DNA of 25,116 nucleotides, taken from NCBI GenBank assembly GCA_030605085.1, contig JAUWBH010000079.1, positions 1-25,116 of the forward strand, written 5' to 3'. Positions 16,100 to 23,284 of the stretch are shown here, piece after piece. A program made the translations under genes and the position numbers. Within the stretch, counting starts at the first letter, position 1, and the number at the start of each line of letters is the position of its first letter. The notes below the pieces were generated by a model. It worked only from the letters and a program-made list of their open reading frames with translations. It did not search any database and was not told the origin of the DNA. This DNA comes from Promethearchaeota archaeon (GTDB lineage Archaea; Asgardarchaeota; Lokiarchaeia; Sigynarchaeales; SOKP01).

Positions 16100-16693
16100 T
16101 TAAGCTAAATTTGCTATTAAACTACTTTGATATAGGTCTTTAAAAATTAATCTTAAGATATTTTCAAACGAATCAAGAATACCTTCGCCATTTGTAGCAA
16201 TTGTGTGATTAATATCTATATTTTTGTATTCATCGTAATTAATCTCTTTCAAGAAATTTGACGGATTAAATTTCTCGGGTAAATCTTGTTTATTAAATGC
16301 TATGATTTTTGGAAGCTCCTTAAGATATTCGTTAAAATAACTCTTTAACTCTTTCCACGAAATCAGATTTCGCTCGTAAGCACTTGTTTGGGAATCTGCT
16401 ACAAAAATAAGCCCGTCAATTGCTCTCAGCGTTATAGGACGTGTAACAACATAAAAATCTTGTCCAGTTGTTGAATAAATATGAAGTTTTAACACCCAAA
16501 GCTTATTTTGGAAAGAAATATTCGCATAATCAAAAAATAGAGTTCGTCCAACTGTACTTTCAATACTTTCAACTTCATCTTCTTTACCAAAATGTTTAAA
16601 AAGAGCTTTAAGAGATGTAGTTTTTCCGGAGAGCGCAGGACCGAAATAGACAATCTTGAGCTGTATGGTTTTGTCGAGAGCATTAATTATCAT
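16100..16693 (-). CDS. MglA/Arf-like small GTPase
   Basis: Ras-superfamily GTPase of 197 residues, the type that is strongly expanded in Asgard archaea. G1/P-loop GPALSGKTT is at residues 18-26. The switch I region TVGRTLFFDY lies near 47-56. G3 is STTGQ (74-78) in place of DxxGQ, as in the MglA group where TVPGQ is usual. FVADSQ, G4 NKQD (134-137) and G5 IATNGEG (165-171) follow. There is no obvious C-terminal prenylation cysteine and no transmembrane segment. It is convergent with vps28, with only 34 bp between the stop codons. It could act as a polarity or trafficking switch; the effector and GAP are unknown. Confidence 0.92.
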   Translation of the reverse strand: MIINALDKTIQLKIVYFGPALSGKTTSLKALFKHFGKEDEVESIESTVGRTLFFDYANISFQNKLWVLKLHIYSTTGQDFYVVTRPITLRAIDGLIFVADSQTSAYERNLISWKELKSYFNEYLKELPKIIAFNKQDLPEKFNPSNFLKEINYDEYKNIDINHTIATNGEGILDSFENILRLIFKDLYQSSLIANLA

Positions 16694-17118
16694 AATTTAA
16701 TTAGAATAAATGATTTTTCAATAATTCTAAAATTAGATATAAAAACTAATATCAAAAATAAAATAATAAATGAAAGATAATGAAAAAACAGCTTTTTGTA
16801 ATCATAAAAATTAACCCCAATAAAGACTGGCAATATCTCAATTGGTATATGATATATTTTGCAATTGGTATATTGCGTTTGGCTTTAAATTCTTCAGACG
16901 ATTTCTTTTGAAAGAGCATTTCAAAATATTAATTAAGAATTTTCACATCTTTCAATAAAAAGTAATAATTTAATTTTCGTCATTTGTTCAAGATGTAAAA
17001 TTGGAATTTTAAAAACTTAAAATAATAAAATTAATAATTTTTTCTTGCTTTATAAAAATAATAGTTTCACAATTAATTCTATTAGTATAATCATTAGCAT
17101 TAAAAGGTACGAATAAAA
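16694..17118 (+). other. 425-bp intergenic region with vps28 fragment and L34e promoter
   Basis: No gene. It holds a 12-bp direct repeat (CAATTGGTATAT at 16839 and 16862) and the 45-bp copy of an internal vps28 segment (16861-16905), which here reads into a stop after 16 codons. A TATA-like sequence CTTTATAAAAATA near 17048-17060 could drive rpl34e. Confidence 0.6.
16861..16905 (+). repeat. 45-bp perfect repeat, intergenic copy of vps28 segment
   Basis: Identical to 15679-15723, 1182 bp away in the same orientation. Similarity fades over the next eight bases. Confidence 0.95.
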
Positions 17119-17391
17119 TTGCCACGACCCGGTTTAAGATCAAAAGCTCAAGCACGAAAAAAATTAAGAACTCCTGGAAACCGAAATGTTACGCATTATT
17201 GGCGGAGGAAACCTAAGAAAGACCATTGTGCTATTTGTAAACGACCCATTGGCAGTATCCCGAGACAAAGGCCTTCAAAAATGAAAAAGACTAAAAAATC
17301 TAAGAGAAGACCCAATAGATTGGAAAGTGGACGCTATTGCCACAAATGTCTTCAAACCTTAATAAAAGAAACTGTTGTAGGGAACCAATAA
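17119..17391 (+). CDS. rpl34e: 50S ribosomal protein L34e (eL34)
   Basis: 90-residue, strongly basic large-subunit protein found in archaea and eukaryotes. N-terminus MPRPGLRSKA and the RTPGNRNVTHYWRRKP block are family signatures. Zinc-binding cysteine pairs are at Cys37/Cys40 (CAIC) and Cys74/Cys77 (CHKC). Translation begins at a TTG codon; the conserved N-terminal MPRP fixes that start. It lies upstream of cmk and L14e on the same strand, an archaeal arrangement that usually also includes secY and the DUF106 gene. Here those two lie nearby on the opposite strand. Confidence 0.97.
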   Translation: MPRPGLRSKAQARKKLRTPGNRNVTHYWRRKPKKDHCAICKRPIGSIPRQRPSKMKKTKKSKRRPNRLESGRYCHKCLQTLIKETVVGNQ

Positions 17392-17502
17392 TCTCTTGAT
17401 AATTGCCTAAGTTTCTTTATTTATAAGAAAATGTCAAATTTTTTATAATTTAAATTCAATCTTTAAACATACTTATAAATAAAAGGAAATCTGTAATAAA
17501 TA

Positions 17503-18051
17503 ATGATTTTAACTATATCTGGATTACATGGTTCTGGTAAATCTACGATTGGAAAATTAATTGCTAAAGCTCTTGGAATTAGGTATTATTCCGCTGGCGA
17601 TGCGTTTCGAAGTCTCGCAAAAGAAATGAACATGACATTAGAGGAATTTACTGAGTACGTAGAGAAACACCCCGAAATTGATAAAAAATTGGACGATAAA
17701 ATCGTAGAAATTGCTAAGAAGGGAAATGTCATTGTTGATAGCCAATTAAGTGGATTTCTCCTCAAATCGATCGCAGATCTAAAACTACTTCTCACTTGCC
17801 CTCTAGAGACTCGAGTAAAAAGAATGGCTAATAGGGATGGAACTTCCTACGAAGAAAAGATGAATGAAACAATCTTAAGAGAAAAATCAGAATTAGAAAG
17901 ATTCAAAACAATATATAATATTGATTTGGCTGATATCGAAAAAGTTAAAAAAACTTACGATGTAATCCTCGCCACCGAAGGATTATCTATTGACGAAGTT
18001 TTAAATAATATTTTAGACATTATAAAAAACAAAAATCTAACTAAATCGTGA
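17503..18051 (+). CDS. cmk: Cytidylate kinase (archaeal type)
   Basis: Phosphorylates CMP/dCMP with ATP. 182 residues, the compact archaeal form. P-loop GLHGSGKST is at residues 7-15, followed by YYSAGDAFR (CMP-binding region) and NVIVDSQLSGF with the conserved DSQL block. LLTCPLETRVKRMANRDG is the lid-side motif with arginines. A C-terminal helix ends the protein. It lies between L34e and L14e, as in many archaeal genomes. The ATG follows AAAAGGAAAT, a plausible ribosome-binding site. Confidence 0.96.
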   Translation: MILTISGLHGSGKSTIGKLIAKALGIRYYSAGDAFRSLAKEMNMTLEEFTEYVEKHPEIDKKLDDKIVEIAKKGNVIVDSQLSGFLLKSIADLKLLLTCPLETRVKRMANRDGTSYEEKMNETILREKSELERFKTIYNIDLADIEKVKKTYDVILATEGLSIDEVLNNILDIIKNKNLTKS

Positions 18052-18109
18052 TTTTAAAAAAACATAAAAATTTTATTTTTGTGTTTATTTCATTATCTAA
18101 AATAGATTG

Positions 18110-18191
18110 TTTGTCCTTACTGGAATAAATCCAGCAAAGACGAATTAACTAAAAATAATTTGGTGACAAATTATAAGCGTAAGCGTTTACG
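18110..18191 (+). promoter_or_regulatory. Three-hairpin leader upstream of L14e
   Basis: Hairpin 1: TTTGTC/GACGAA (18110-18115/18139-18144) around CTGG/CCAG with a 4x4 internal loop. Hairpin 2: AATTTG-GTGA-CAAATT (18157-18172), closed by a GNRA tetraloop. Hairpin 3: CGTAA-GCGT-TTACG (18178-18191). They end 26 nt before the L14e ATG. Such a leader could be an autoregulatory site for the ribosomal protein or a small RNA. Inferred from complementarity only. Confidence 0.5.
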
Positions 18192-18217
18192 ATATAGGAA
18201 GAATAGTTGTAAAAACA

Positions 18218-18451
18218 ATGGGACGTGAAGCAGGAAAGTACTGCGTAATCGTGGACATTATCGATAAAAATTACTTACTTATTGATGGCCTGAAAGTTCG
18301 AAGACGAAGGGTTAATTATAATCATATTGTACTTACACCAGATGTAATTAGCCTTGAAAAGGGAGCTGATCACGCTGCTGTTGAAGCAGCTATTAAAAAA
18401 GCGAGGAAAACCAAGAGAATGGGCGAGACAGTTCCAATCCCAACTAAATAA
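18218..18451 (+). CDS. rpl14e: 50S ribosomal protein L14e (eL14)
   Basis: 77-residue basic large-subunit protein with an SH3-like KOW-type barrel. MGREAGKYCVIVDIIDKNYLLIDG is the family start (GR-aGr-cVvv-i-d--vlidG). RRRRVNYNHIVLTPDVISL follows, and the tail is helical and Lys-rich. Length is normal for archaea, which lack the long eukaryotic extension. It follows cmk, and a tRNA gene begins 64 bp downstream. The structured leader upstream may regulate it. Confidence 0.95.
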   Translation: MGREAGKYCVIVDIIDKNYLLIDGLKVRRRRVNYNHIVLTPDVISLEKGADHAAVEAAIKKARKTKRMGETVPIPTK

Positions 18452-18515
18452 TCTAAATAATAATTTATTTCAATTTTAATAATATCAACTAAATTTTATT
18501 TTACTTTAACTTTAA

Positions 18516-18678
18516 GCAGCGGTAGCCTAGCCTGGTAAGATTTTTCTACATGAAAAGCCTAGATAGACGCTGGCTTGGAGTAGATTATTGTAATCCCCCC
18601 GATAAGCCAGTGCGCGTATGCGCTCGAGGGTTCGAATCCCTCCGTCTTGCTCGGAGAACGAAAATCCCTCCCGCTGCG
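18516..18678 (+). tRNA. tRNA-Ser (GGA) interrupted by three introns
   Basis: Acceptor GCAGCGG (18516-18522) pairs perfectly with CCGCTGC (18671-18677), with discriminator G at 18678. Class II variable arm: GCGC-GTAT-GCGC (from 18612). Anticodon stem CTGGC/GCCAG with GGA at 18577-18579. Intron 1 (18538-18564, 27 nt) lies in the D-loop; its ends are ambiguous by 3 nt because AGA is repeated. Intron 2 (18581-18604, 24 nt) lies after position 37, with central helix TTGG/CCGA and bulges AGT/TAA. Intron 3 (18637-18664, 28 nt) splits the T-loop between 59 and 60, with central helix TTCG/CGAA, both bulges AAT, and outer helix GAGGG/CCCTC. Splicing gives an 84-nt tRNA with T arm GAGGG-TTCGAAT-CCCTC. 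One C-A mismatch remains in the D stem. CCA is not encoded. Confidence 0.88.
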
Positions 18679-18743
18679 CTTTTTAATTATTTCAGTCTAT
18701 TTAAAATTGAAGGGTCAAAATCAAAGAAAAAGAAAAATTTTAA

Positions 18744-18752
18744 TTTATATAA
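18744..18752 (+). promoter_or_regulatory. TATA box for the leuA leader transcript
   Basis: TTTATATAA matches the archaeal TATA consensus. A start about 25 nt downstream (~18776) would give a leader of ~220 nt before the leuA ATG and include the small ORF at 18796. Confidence 0.5.
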
Positions 18753-18795
18753 TAGTTTTTATAATTAATTAACAATTCTTTAAGGATTTATTAAA

Positions 18796-18903
18796 ATGAA
18801 AAAGCTTCAAACTAAAAGTTATTCTAGAACTAAAGTCTTTTTGAAGCAAGAATCTCCTTTAGGATTGTTAGGGTTATTAAATCTTTTATTATTGTTACTA
18901 TAA
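18796..18903 (+). CDS. Leu-rich 35-residue leader peptide upstream of leuA
   Basis: A small ORF with ATG, preceded by AAGGA 9 nt upstream. The first 21 residues are basic/polar. The last 14 codons contain 11 Leu (ending GLLGLLNLLLLLL, then TAA), using TTA, TTG, CTT and CTA. The next gene is 2-isopropylmalate synthase, the committed step to leucine. Runs of the regulatory amino acid's codons just before a stem-loop are the hallmark of bacterial attenuation leaders such as leuL. I infer a translation-coupled leucine sensor. The alternative is chance: AT-rich DNA favours TTA/ATT codons and the ORF is short. Confidence 0.6.
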   Translation: MKKLQTKSYSRTKVFLKQESPLGLLGLLNLLLLLL

Positions 18904-18959
18904 GCCTTCTCTCGTTCTATAAGAATCGGGCTTAATGGGTTCTTATAAACAGAAAAGGC
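18904..18959 (+). promoter_or_regulatory. Stem-loop directly after the leucine leader ORF
   Basis: Begins at the base after the leader stop codon. Nested pairs are GCCTT/AAGGC (18904-18908/18955-18959), GTT/AAC and TATAAGAA/TTCTTATA (18918-18925/18940-18947), with a 14-nt loop. A second stem inside the leader ORF, GCTTCAAA/TTTGAAGC (18804-18811/18840-18847), is topologically incompatible with CTAAAG/CTTTAG (18830-18835/18857-18862), so alternative folds exist. No U-run follows, so control may act on translation or on transcript elongation rather than by a bacterial-type terminator. Confidence 0.6.
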
Positions 18960-18996
18960 GTGCAAATGTTGAATAAATTAAAGTAGGTTAAAGAAA

Positions 18997-20610
18997 ATGG
19001 CAGGAAAAAAAGATATTTATGTATCGTCAATGATGGAACAAATTAGGGGGTCTCTAAACCTCCCAGAACGGGCGTATTTTTTTGATACAACCCTCCGTGA
19101 CGGCGAGCAAACACCAGGGATAAGTTTTACGCACGAGGAAAAGTTATCCATTGCTCAAGCCTTAGATGTACTAAGAATAGATATAATTGAAGCTGGTTTT
19201 CCTATAACATCTCAAGGAGATTTTGAAGCTTGTCGAGACATTGCTAAATTAGGACTGGATTTGGAAGTAATAGGTTTAGCTCGAATGAACAAATTAGACA
19301 TAGATAGAGTTATAGAAGCCGATATGGACAGCATTCATGTATTTATTGCTACTTCGGATTTGCATCTGAAATCAAAATTGCAAATGACCCGGGAACAAGT
19401 ATTAGATCAAATTGCAAAAATGGTATCGCATGCAAAAGATCATTATTCAATTGTGCTATTTTCGGCAGAAGATGCAACCCGTTCGGATTTAGATTATTTA
19501 ATTAAAGCGAATCTAACCGCAATTGAAAATGGAGCTACAAGAATAAACATTCCTGACACGGTTGGAACAATCTCTCCACGAGCTTTTGGCTATATTATAA
19601 AAAAGGTTTACGAAGCAATTCCTAAAGATATTAGAATCGCTGTACATTGTCACAACGATTTTGGATTAGCTGTAGCGAATACCATTGCTGGCTTCGAAAA
19701 TGGCGCATCGGAAGCTCAAACTACAATAATGGGACTCGGAGAGCGCGCTGGAAATGCTTCTTTTGAAGAAACGGCTATGTCTATTTACGCTTTATATCAA
19801 ATTCCTATGAATATTAATACGAAAAGCATTTTTCCCACGGCGAAATTAGTAGAAAGTTATTGTGGTGGCAAAATTAAGATTGGTAGATTACAACCGTTAA
19901 TCGGTCAAAACGCTTTTGCTCACGAAGCCGGAATTCACGCACACGCAATGATACAGAACGCTCGTACGTACGAACCAATTACACCTGAATTAATCGGTAT
20001 TAAAAGGTCTGACGATGTTGAAGAAATCATTAAGCAATCAATTAAGTTAGGAAAGCACACAGGAGGCCACGCTCTTAGAGCAAAATTGGAAGATATTGGA
20101 GTACAAGCCACAGACGACCAATTTAAAAAAATAATGGAACGTGTAAAAAGTTTTGGCGATAAGGGACACGAAGTAATGGAAGAAGACTTTTTAGCAATTG
20201 TTAAAGATGTTTTAGGAGAGCTTCCAAAAGAAGAACAATATGTGATACTCGATGAATTAACTGTCTTAACTGGATCAGTTACTCCCACCTCTACTGTACG
20301 CTTGAAGATTCGTAATAATGGAAATTTCATCGAGAAAGTAGCGTCTTCTGTGGGAGTAGGTCCTGTTGATGCGTCAGTTAAGGCAATTGTTAAATGCTTT
20401 GAACCAATGGGTAGAGTTAAACTTTTGGAATATCATATTGAGGCTGTAACTGGTGGAACCGAAGCTCTTGCTAATGTTAAAGTTGAATTAATGGATTTAG
20501 AAAGTAATTATATTGTAAAAGCAAATGCTACGCACGAAGACATTGTAATGAGTTCCGTTTTAGCACTTTTGAAAGGACTAAATCGCTTAATGAAACAAAA
20601 AAATACTTAA
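18997..20610 (+). CDS. leuA: 2-isopropylmalate synthase (alpha-IPMS family)
   Basis: Condenses acetyl-CoA with 2-oxoisovalerate, the first committed step of leucine synthesis. 537 residues. The TIM-barrel catalytic domain begins FFDTTLRDGEQTPGISF (28-44), with metal and substrate residues around D30/R34. HCHNDFGLAVANT (H217, H219) provides metal ligands. GLGERAGNASFEE and NAFAHEAGIHAHAM follow in the linker region. The C-terminal ~140 residues are the LeuA allosteric dimer domain, typical for feedback inhibition. Citramalate synthase and homocitrate synthase share these motifs; the Leu-codon-rich leader upstream supports LeuA. It ends 80 bp before the convergent DUF106 gene, across T-rich sequence. 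Confidence 0.87.
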   Translation: MAGKKDIYVSSMMEQIRGSLNLPERAYFFDTTLRDGEQTPGISFTHEEKLSIAQALDVLRIDIIEAGFPITSQGDFEACRDIAKLGLDLEVIGLARMNKLDIDRVIEADMDSIHVFIATSDLHLKSKLQMTREQVLDQIAKMVSHAKDHYSIVLFSAEDATRSDLDYLIKANLTAIENGATRINIPDTVGTISPRAFGYIIKKVYEAIPKDIRIAVHCHNDFGLAVANTIAGFENGASEAQTTIMGLGERAGNASFEETAMSIYALYQIPMNINTKSIFPTAKLVESYCGGKIKIGRLQPLIGQNAFAHEAGIHAHAMIQNARTYEPITPELIGIKRSDDVEEIIKQSIKLGKHTGGHALRAKLEDIGVQATDDQFKKIMERVKSFGDKGHEVMEEDFLAIVKDVLGELPKEEQYVILDELTVLTGSVTPTSTVRLKIRNNGNFIEKVASSVGVGPVDASVKAIVKCFEPMGRVKLLEYHIEAVTGGTEALANVKVELMDLESNYIVKANATHEDIVMSSVLALLKGLNRLMKQKNT

Positions 20611-20689
20611 TTAAATTAAATTTTTTTACGCTTTTTTTTTAGACATTAAAATTCTTTTAAATATATTAAAAAGGAATAAAAAAAATAAA

Positions 20690-21028
20690 TTATATGTCGG
20701 GAAATTCCATTGATGCTGCCTTTTGCCCGCCAAACATTTGTTCCATGCCACCAGAAGCTTGTGTCTGTAATTTTAAAATTCGTTGAAGCAAAGTATTGAT
20801 GCCTAAAGAACAAACAAAATACCATCCCGTAAAGGTCAACCACGCTCCGTAAGGCTGCATAGCTTCGGCTATTCCCATACGGACAAAGAATGTTAAGTTC
20901 CCATAAAAATCGGGATTCATCGGTGTTGCCGCCACCGGATTATCGCCTAAAAGATTTCTTAAAATCAAAAATATGATTATCATTGGTACGAAAGTAATCA
21001 AAGTAGGCTTCATCCGAGCCATTGCCAT
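20690..21028 (-). CDS. DUF106/EMC3-like insertase, C-terminal part
   Basis: 112 residues with the second half of the archaeal Oxa1/YidC-superfamily DUF106 protein (relative of eukaryotic EMC3/TMCO1). MKPTLITFVPMIIIFLILRNLLG (7-29) is TM2, with the KP motif conserved in the family. A conserved hydrophobic stretch and GWYFVCSLGINTLLQRIL (~68-85) form TM3. It is in the same reading frame as the preceding N-terminal part, separated from it by one TGA and two sense codons. AAAAGG upstream could support reinitiation at the first or third codon. It is likely to assist SecY in membrane protein insertion if the two parts reassemble, or if the TGA is read through. Confidence 0.85.
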   Translation of the reverse strand: MAMARMKPTLITFVPMIIIFLILRNLLGDNPVAATPMNPDFYGNLTFFVRMGIAEAMQPYGAWLTFTGWYFVCSLGINTLLQRILKLQTQASGGMEQMFGGQKAASMEFPDI

Positions 21029-21034
21029 GCCTTT

Positions 21035-21343
21035 TCAGATAGAGAAAGAGATTTTCACTATTTGCTGAGTTTTTTTAAGCATTACATCGCGTCGCTCCCA
21101 TTTTTTCCGCTGTTTTTTGTACCTATCTACATCGATTTCAGCCAATTCAATTATCTTTTTCTTCTCCTCTTGGTGTGCTTTTATTTGCTTTTGCTTCCTT
21201 TCAATCTCCTTAGTATCAATCAAAAGTTTTGTGAGACCAACGCTGATGACTGCTACTATTATTGATAATACTAAAATAAAGAGCGTCGAACCAGGAGGAG
21301 TAACCATCCATTGAGGTGCTTGATTGAGCATTAATAATCCCAT
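21035..21343 (-). CDS. DUF106/EMC3-like insertase, N-terminal part, ending at an in-frame TGA
   Basis: 102 residues. TM1 (LFILVLSIIVAVISVGLTKLLID, ~22-44) is followed by the basic coiled-coil hairpin (IERKQKQIKAHQEEKKKIIE...RRDVMLKKTQQ) that contacts ribosome and substrate in this superfamily. It ends KISFSI then TGA (21035-21037). The same frame then runs through KG into MAMARMKPT, the second part. In the intact family these are one protein. Possibilities: a split gene with reinitiation, a nonsense mutation, a sequencing error, or recoding. It lies 200 bp downstream of secY, as in other archaeal genomes. Confidence 0.85.
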   Translation of the reverse strand: MGLLMLNQAPQWMVTPPGSTLFILVLSIIVAVISVGLTKLLIDTKEIERKQKQIKAHQEEKKKIIELAEIDVDRYKKQRKKWERRDVMLKKTQQIVKISFSI

Positions 21344-21543
21344 TATAATAACCTCTTACGATTTATGAATTTTATTTGATTAAATTAATTCTAATTTTAT
21401 AATTTTTTATCAATTAAATATCATATCATTATAAGATTGGATTTTTATAAGATTATATAAATTTTTATAAGATATTAACGAATTGTAGTAGCAATAAAAT
21501 AATTGAAAAATCGTAAAAAAAAAAATGGTGAGATGCCTAAAAA

Positions 21544-23010
21544 TCAATCTAATCCTAGGAATCCTCGCATGCTCGGGTATTGTTCTGCCGCCACTTCCTT
21601 ACTTATAGTTTCGGCATAATTGTGAATAATCCCAATTGCAATCAAAAGGCCTGTACCGCTTGTAAGCGCGCCAAGACTGTCTGCCATAAAGCTTAACACG
21701 GCTATGATGATTCCATTTAACACTATTAATGTGGGGATATATCGCTTCAAGATTCTTTCGATTATTTTTTCTGAGCTTCGGAATCCTGGTATCATCATTC
21801 CTGAATCTATTATCTGAGATGCTATAGTGCGCGGGTCCAAACCGCCTACATCGACCCAAATTTTCCCAAGATATATACACAGGAAGATGAATATGAATAA
21901 ATAAATAACCGCCCGAATGGGATCGCCAATTAATGCTTCTATTCCTAGCGGTGGCGAAAGGTAATATATTATGCCTCCTGTCGGTAATAGATAATTCCCC
22001 GCACCTGTTCCTTTTTGTGCTTCGAAAGTCCCAATTAAATCAAGCCAGAATGCTGTGTCTTCATTACGCAATCCCGAGGCTGGTCCTGCGATTAACTGAC
22101 CAAAAAACAGGAGGTTAGCGTATAGAGCGTTAACTAATATTACAGGGATATTAGAAACATAAAGCAGTTTCATGGGGTACTTGCCTTTAAATCCTCTGTG
22201 GCCTCTATAGGCAAGCGGTATTTCAACGCGCGTACCTTCGAACCACACAACAATTAGAAATATTATAATGGTTGTAATTATACCTAATATCGATGGGAGT
22301 TGTCCTCGTATGAATAAATCGTCTAAGTTAGTATTAGGGTCGTCGTCGAATAGCACGTAAAAAAAAGCGATGACAACGCCTCTTGGCACACCGCCTTCAC
22401 CAGGAGCCTCGACAAAACTAAAAGCGTTCCAAAATATTTGCCCTGCAACGCCAGCAGCTATGAACAAAGAAACGCCACTACCGAGTCCCCATCCCTTCTG
22501 GAGTAATTCGTCTAGCATAATGATAACAATACCTGCGAACAATAATTGGAGAAATATAAGAACTGCGGCTTGGAGTCCGATTTGATTTAATGGACCGAAT
22601 GCTCCGCCGATGAGATAAGCAATAATATTAAACATTGTAAGAAAAACAGCAATTACTTTCTGCGATCCGCTAAACATCGATCTATCGTAAGGATCGCTCA
22701 TGTCAACATTGATCATTTTGGAACCGAGCAATAATTGCATTATAAGACCTGATGTAACTATTGGACCTATTCCAAGCTCAGTTAAACTTCCTCTCTGACT
22801 TGCAAGGATTACCCTAAGCCAATAGAAATAATCCGTAGATTCTTCGAGTTGTACGCCGTATAAGGGTATATTGGACATTATTAAATAAACTACTAATACT
22901 ATCGCAGTCCATACAAATTTCTCTTTAAATGATACCTCCCTTTGTGGATTTCTAATTTCTGGCATAATCCTTACAAAAGGGGTAAAAACTTTAATAAATG
23001 TTCCAGCCAT
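21544..23010 (-). CDS. secY: Protein translocase subunit SecY
   Basis: Central channel of the Sec61/SecYEG translocon in the cytoplasmic membrane. 488 residues with ten hydrophobic segments. N-terminal FTPFVRIMPEIRNPQREVSFKEKFVWTA is the archaeal/eukaryal-type start. The plug and TM2 region GSLTELGIGPIVTSGLIMQLL is conserved. Cytosolic loop motifs YRGHRGFKGKYPMKLLYVSNIPVIL (TM6-7 loop) and GFRSSEKIIERILKRYIP (TM8-9 loop) are present, where ribosomes dock. The C-terminus is short. The downstream partner on the same strand is the DUF106 insertase. Adenylate kinase, which often lies between them in archaea, is absent here. Confidence 0.97.
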   Translation of the reverse strand: MAGTFIKVFTPFVRIMPEIRNPQREVSFKEKFVWTAIVLVVYLIMSNIPLYGVQLEESTDYFYWLRVILASQRGSLTELGIGPIVTSGLIMQLLLGSKMINVDMSDPYDRSMFSGSQKVIAVFLTMFNIIAYLIGGAFGPLNQIGLQAAVLIFLQLLFAGIVIIMLDELLQKGWGLGSGVSLFIAAGVAGQIFWNAFSFVEAPGEGGVPRGVVIAFFYVLFDDDPNTNLDDLFIRGQLPSILGIITTIIIFLIVVWFEGTRVEIPLAYRGHRGFKGKYPMKLLYVSNIPVILVNALYANLLFFGQLIAGPASGLRNEDTAFWLDLIGTFEAQKGTGAGNYLLPTGGIIYYLSPPLGIEALIGDPIRAVIYLFIFIFLCIYLGKIWVDVGGLDPRTIASQIIDSGMMIPGFRSSEKIIERILKRYIPTLIVLNGIIIAVLSFMADSLGALTSGTGLLIAIGIIHNYAETISKEVAAEQYPSMRGFLGLD

Positions 23011-23148
23011 TTTACTTCAGTTCAAAGTATTTTCGTATAATATACTAGTAAATTATAATATAACTAATAAAAATAGAATTTTAAAAAAAGTTTTTGATTT
23101 AAGTATGTTAGAAAAGAAAATTAATCTTTTTCAAACTCTTAATGCGAT

Positions 23149-23284
23149 TAGACTATTAAAATGAATAAAATGGTATTCAAATTATTTTAAATAATATTAT
23201 CAACGATGTTTTGTTGTATTATTTGCGGCATTAGTCCGAACGCCTCTATCCCATCAACCGTTACGGAATTTGGGAATGCTTTTC
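23149..23284 (-). repeat. Second copy of the tnpB 3' end / element right end
   Basis: Read on the minus strand, this matches 7661-7796 at about 127 of 136 bases. It codes for KAFPNSVTVDGIEAFGLMPQ and the rest of the TnpB C-terminus, ending in TAA. Differences are mostly silent or conservative (A/T, S/N). Upstream of it the reading frame is unrelated to TnpB and soon stops, so the gene is a remnant. Confidence 0.9.

Noticed and set aside
16592..16780. 62-codon plus-strand ORF
   Set aside because: Mostly antisense to the GTPase P-loop region and runs into low-complexity AT sequence.
18550..18768. 72-codon ORF
   Set aside because: It lies across the intron-containing tRNA-Ser; its residues are a by-product of tRNA and intron sequence.
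21035..21037. Selenocysteine codon in the DUF106 protein
   Set aside because: Not rejected outright but disfavoured: no redox motif, the position is not a known Sec site, and no SECIS-like hairpin is visible in the AT-rich 3' region.
21062..21314. Two hydrophobic plus-strand ORFs
   Set aside because: Antisense shadows of the DUF106 N-terminal part.
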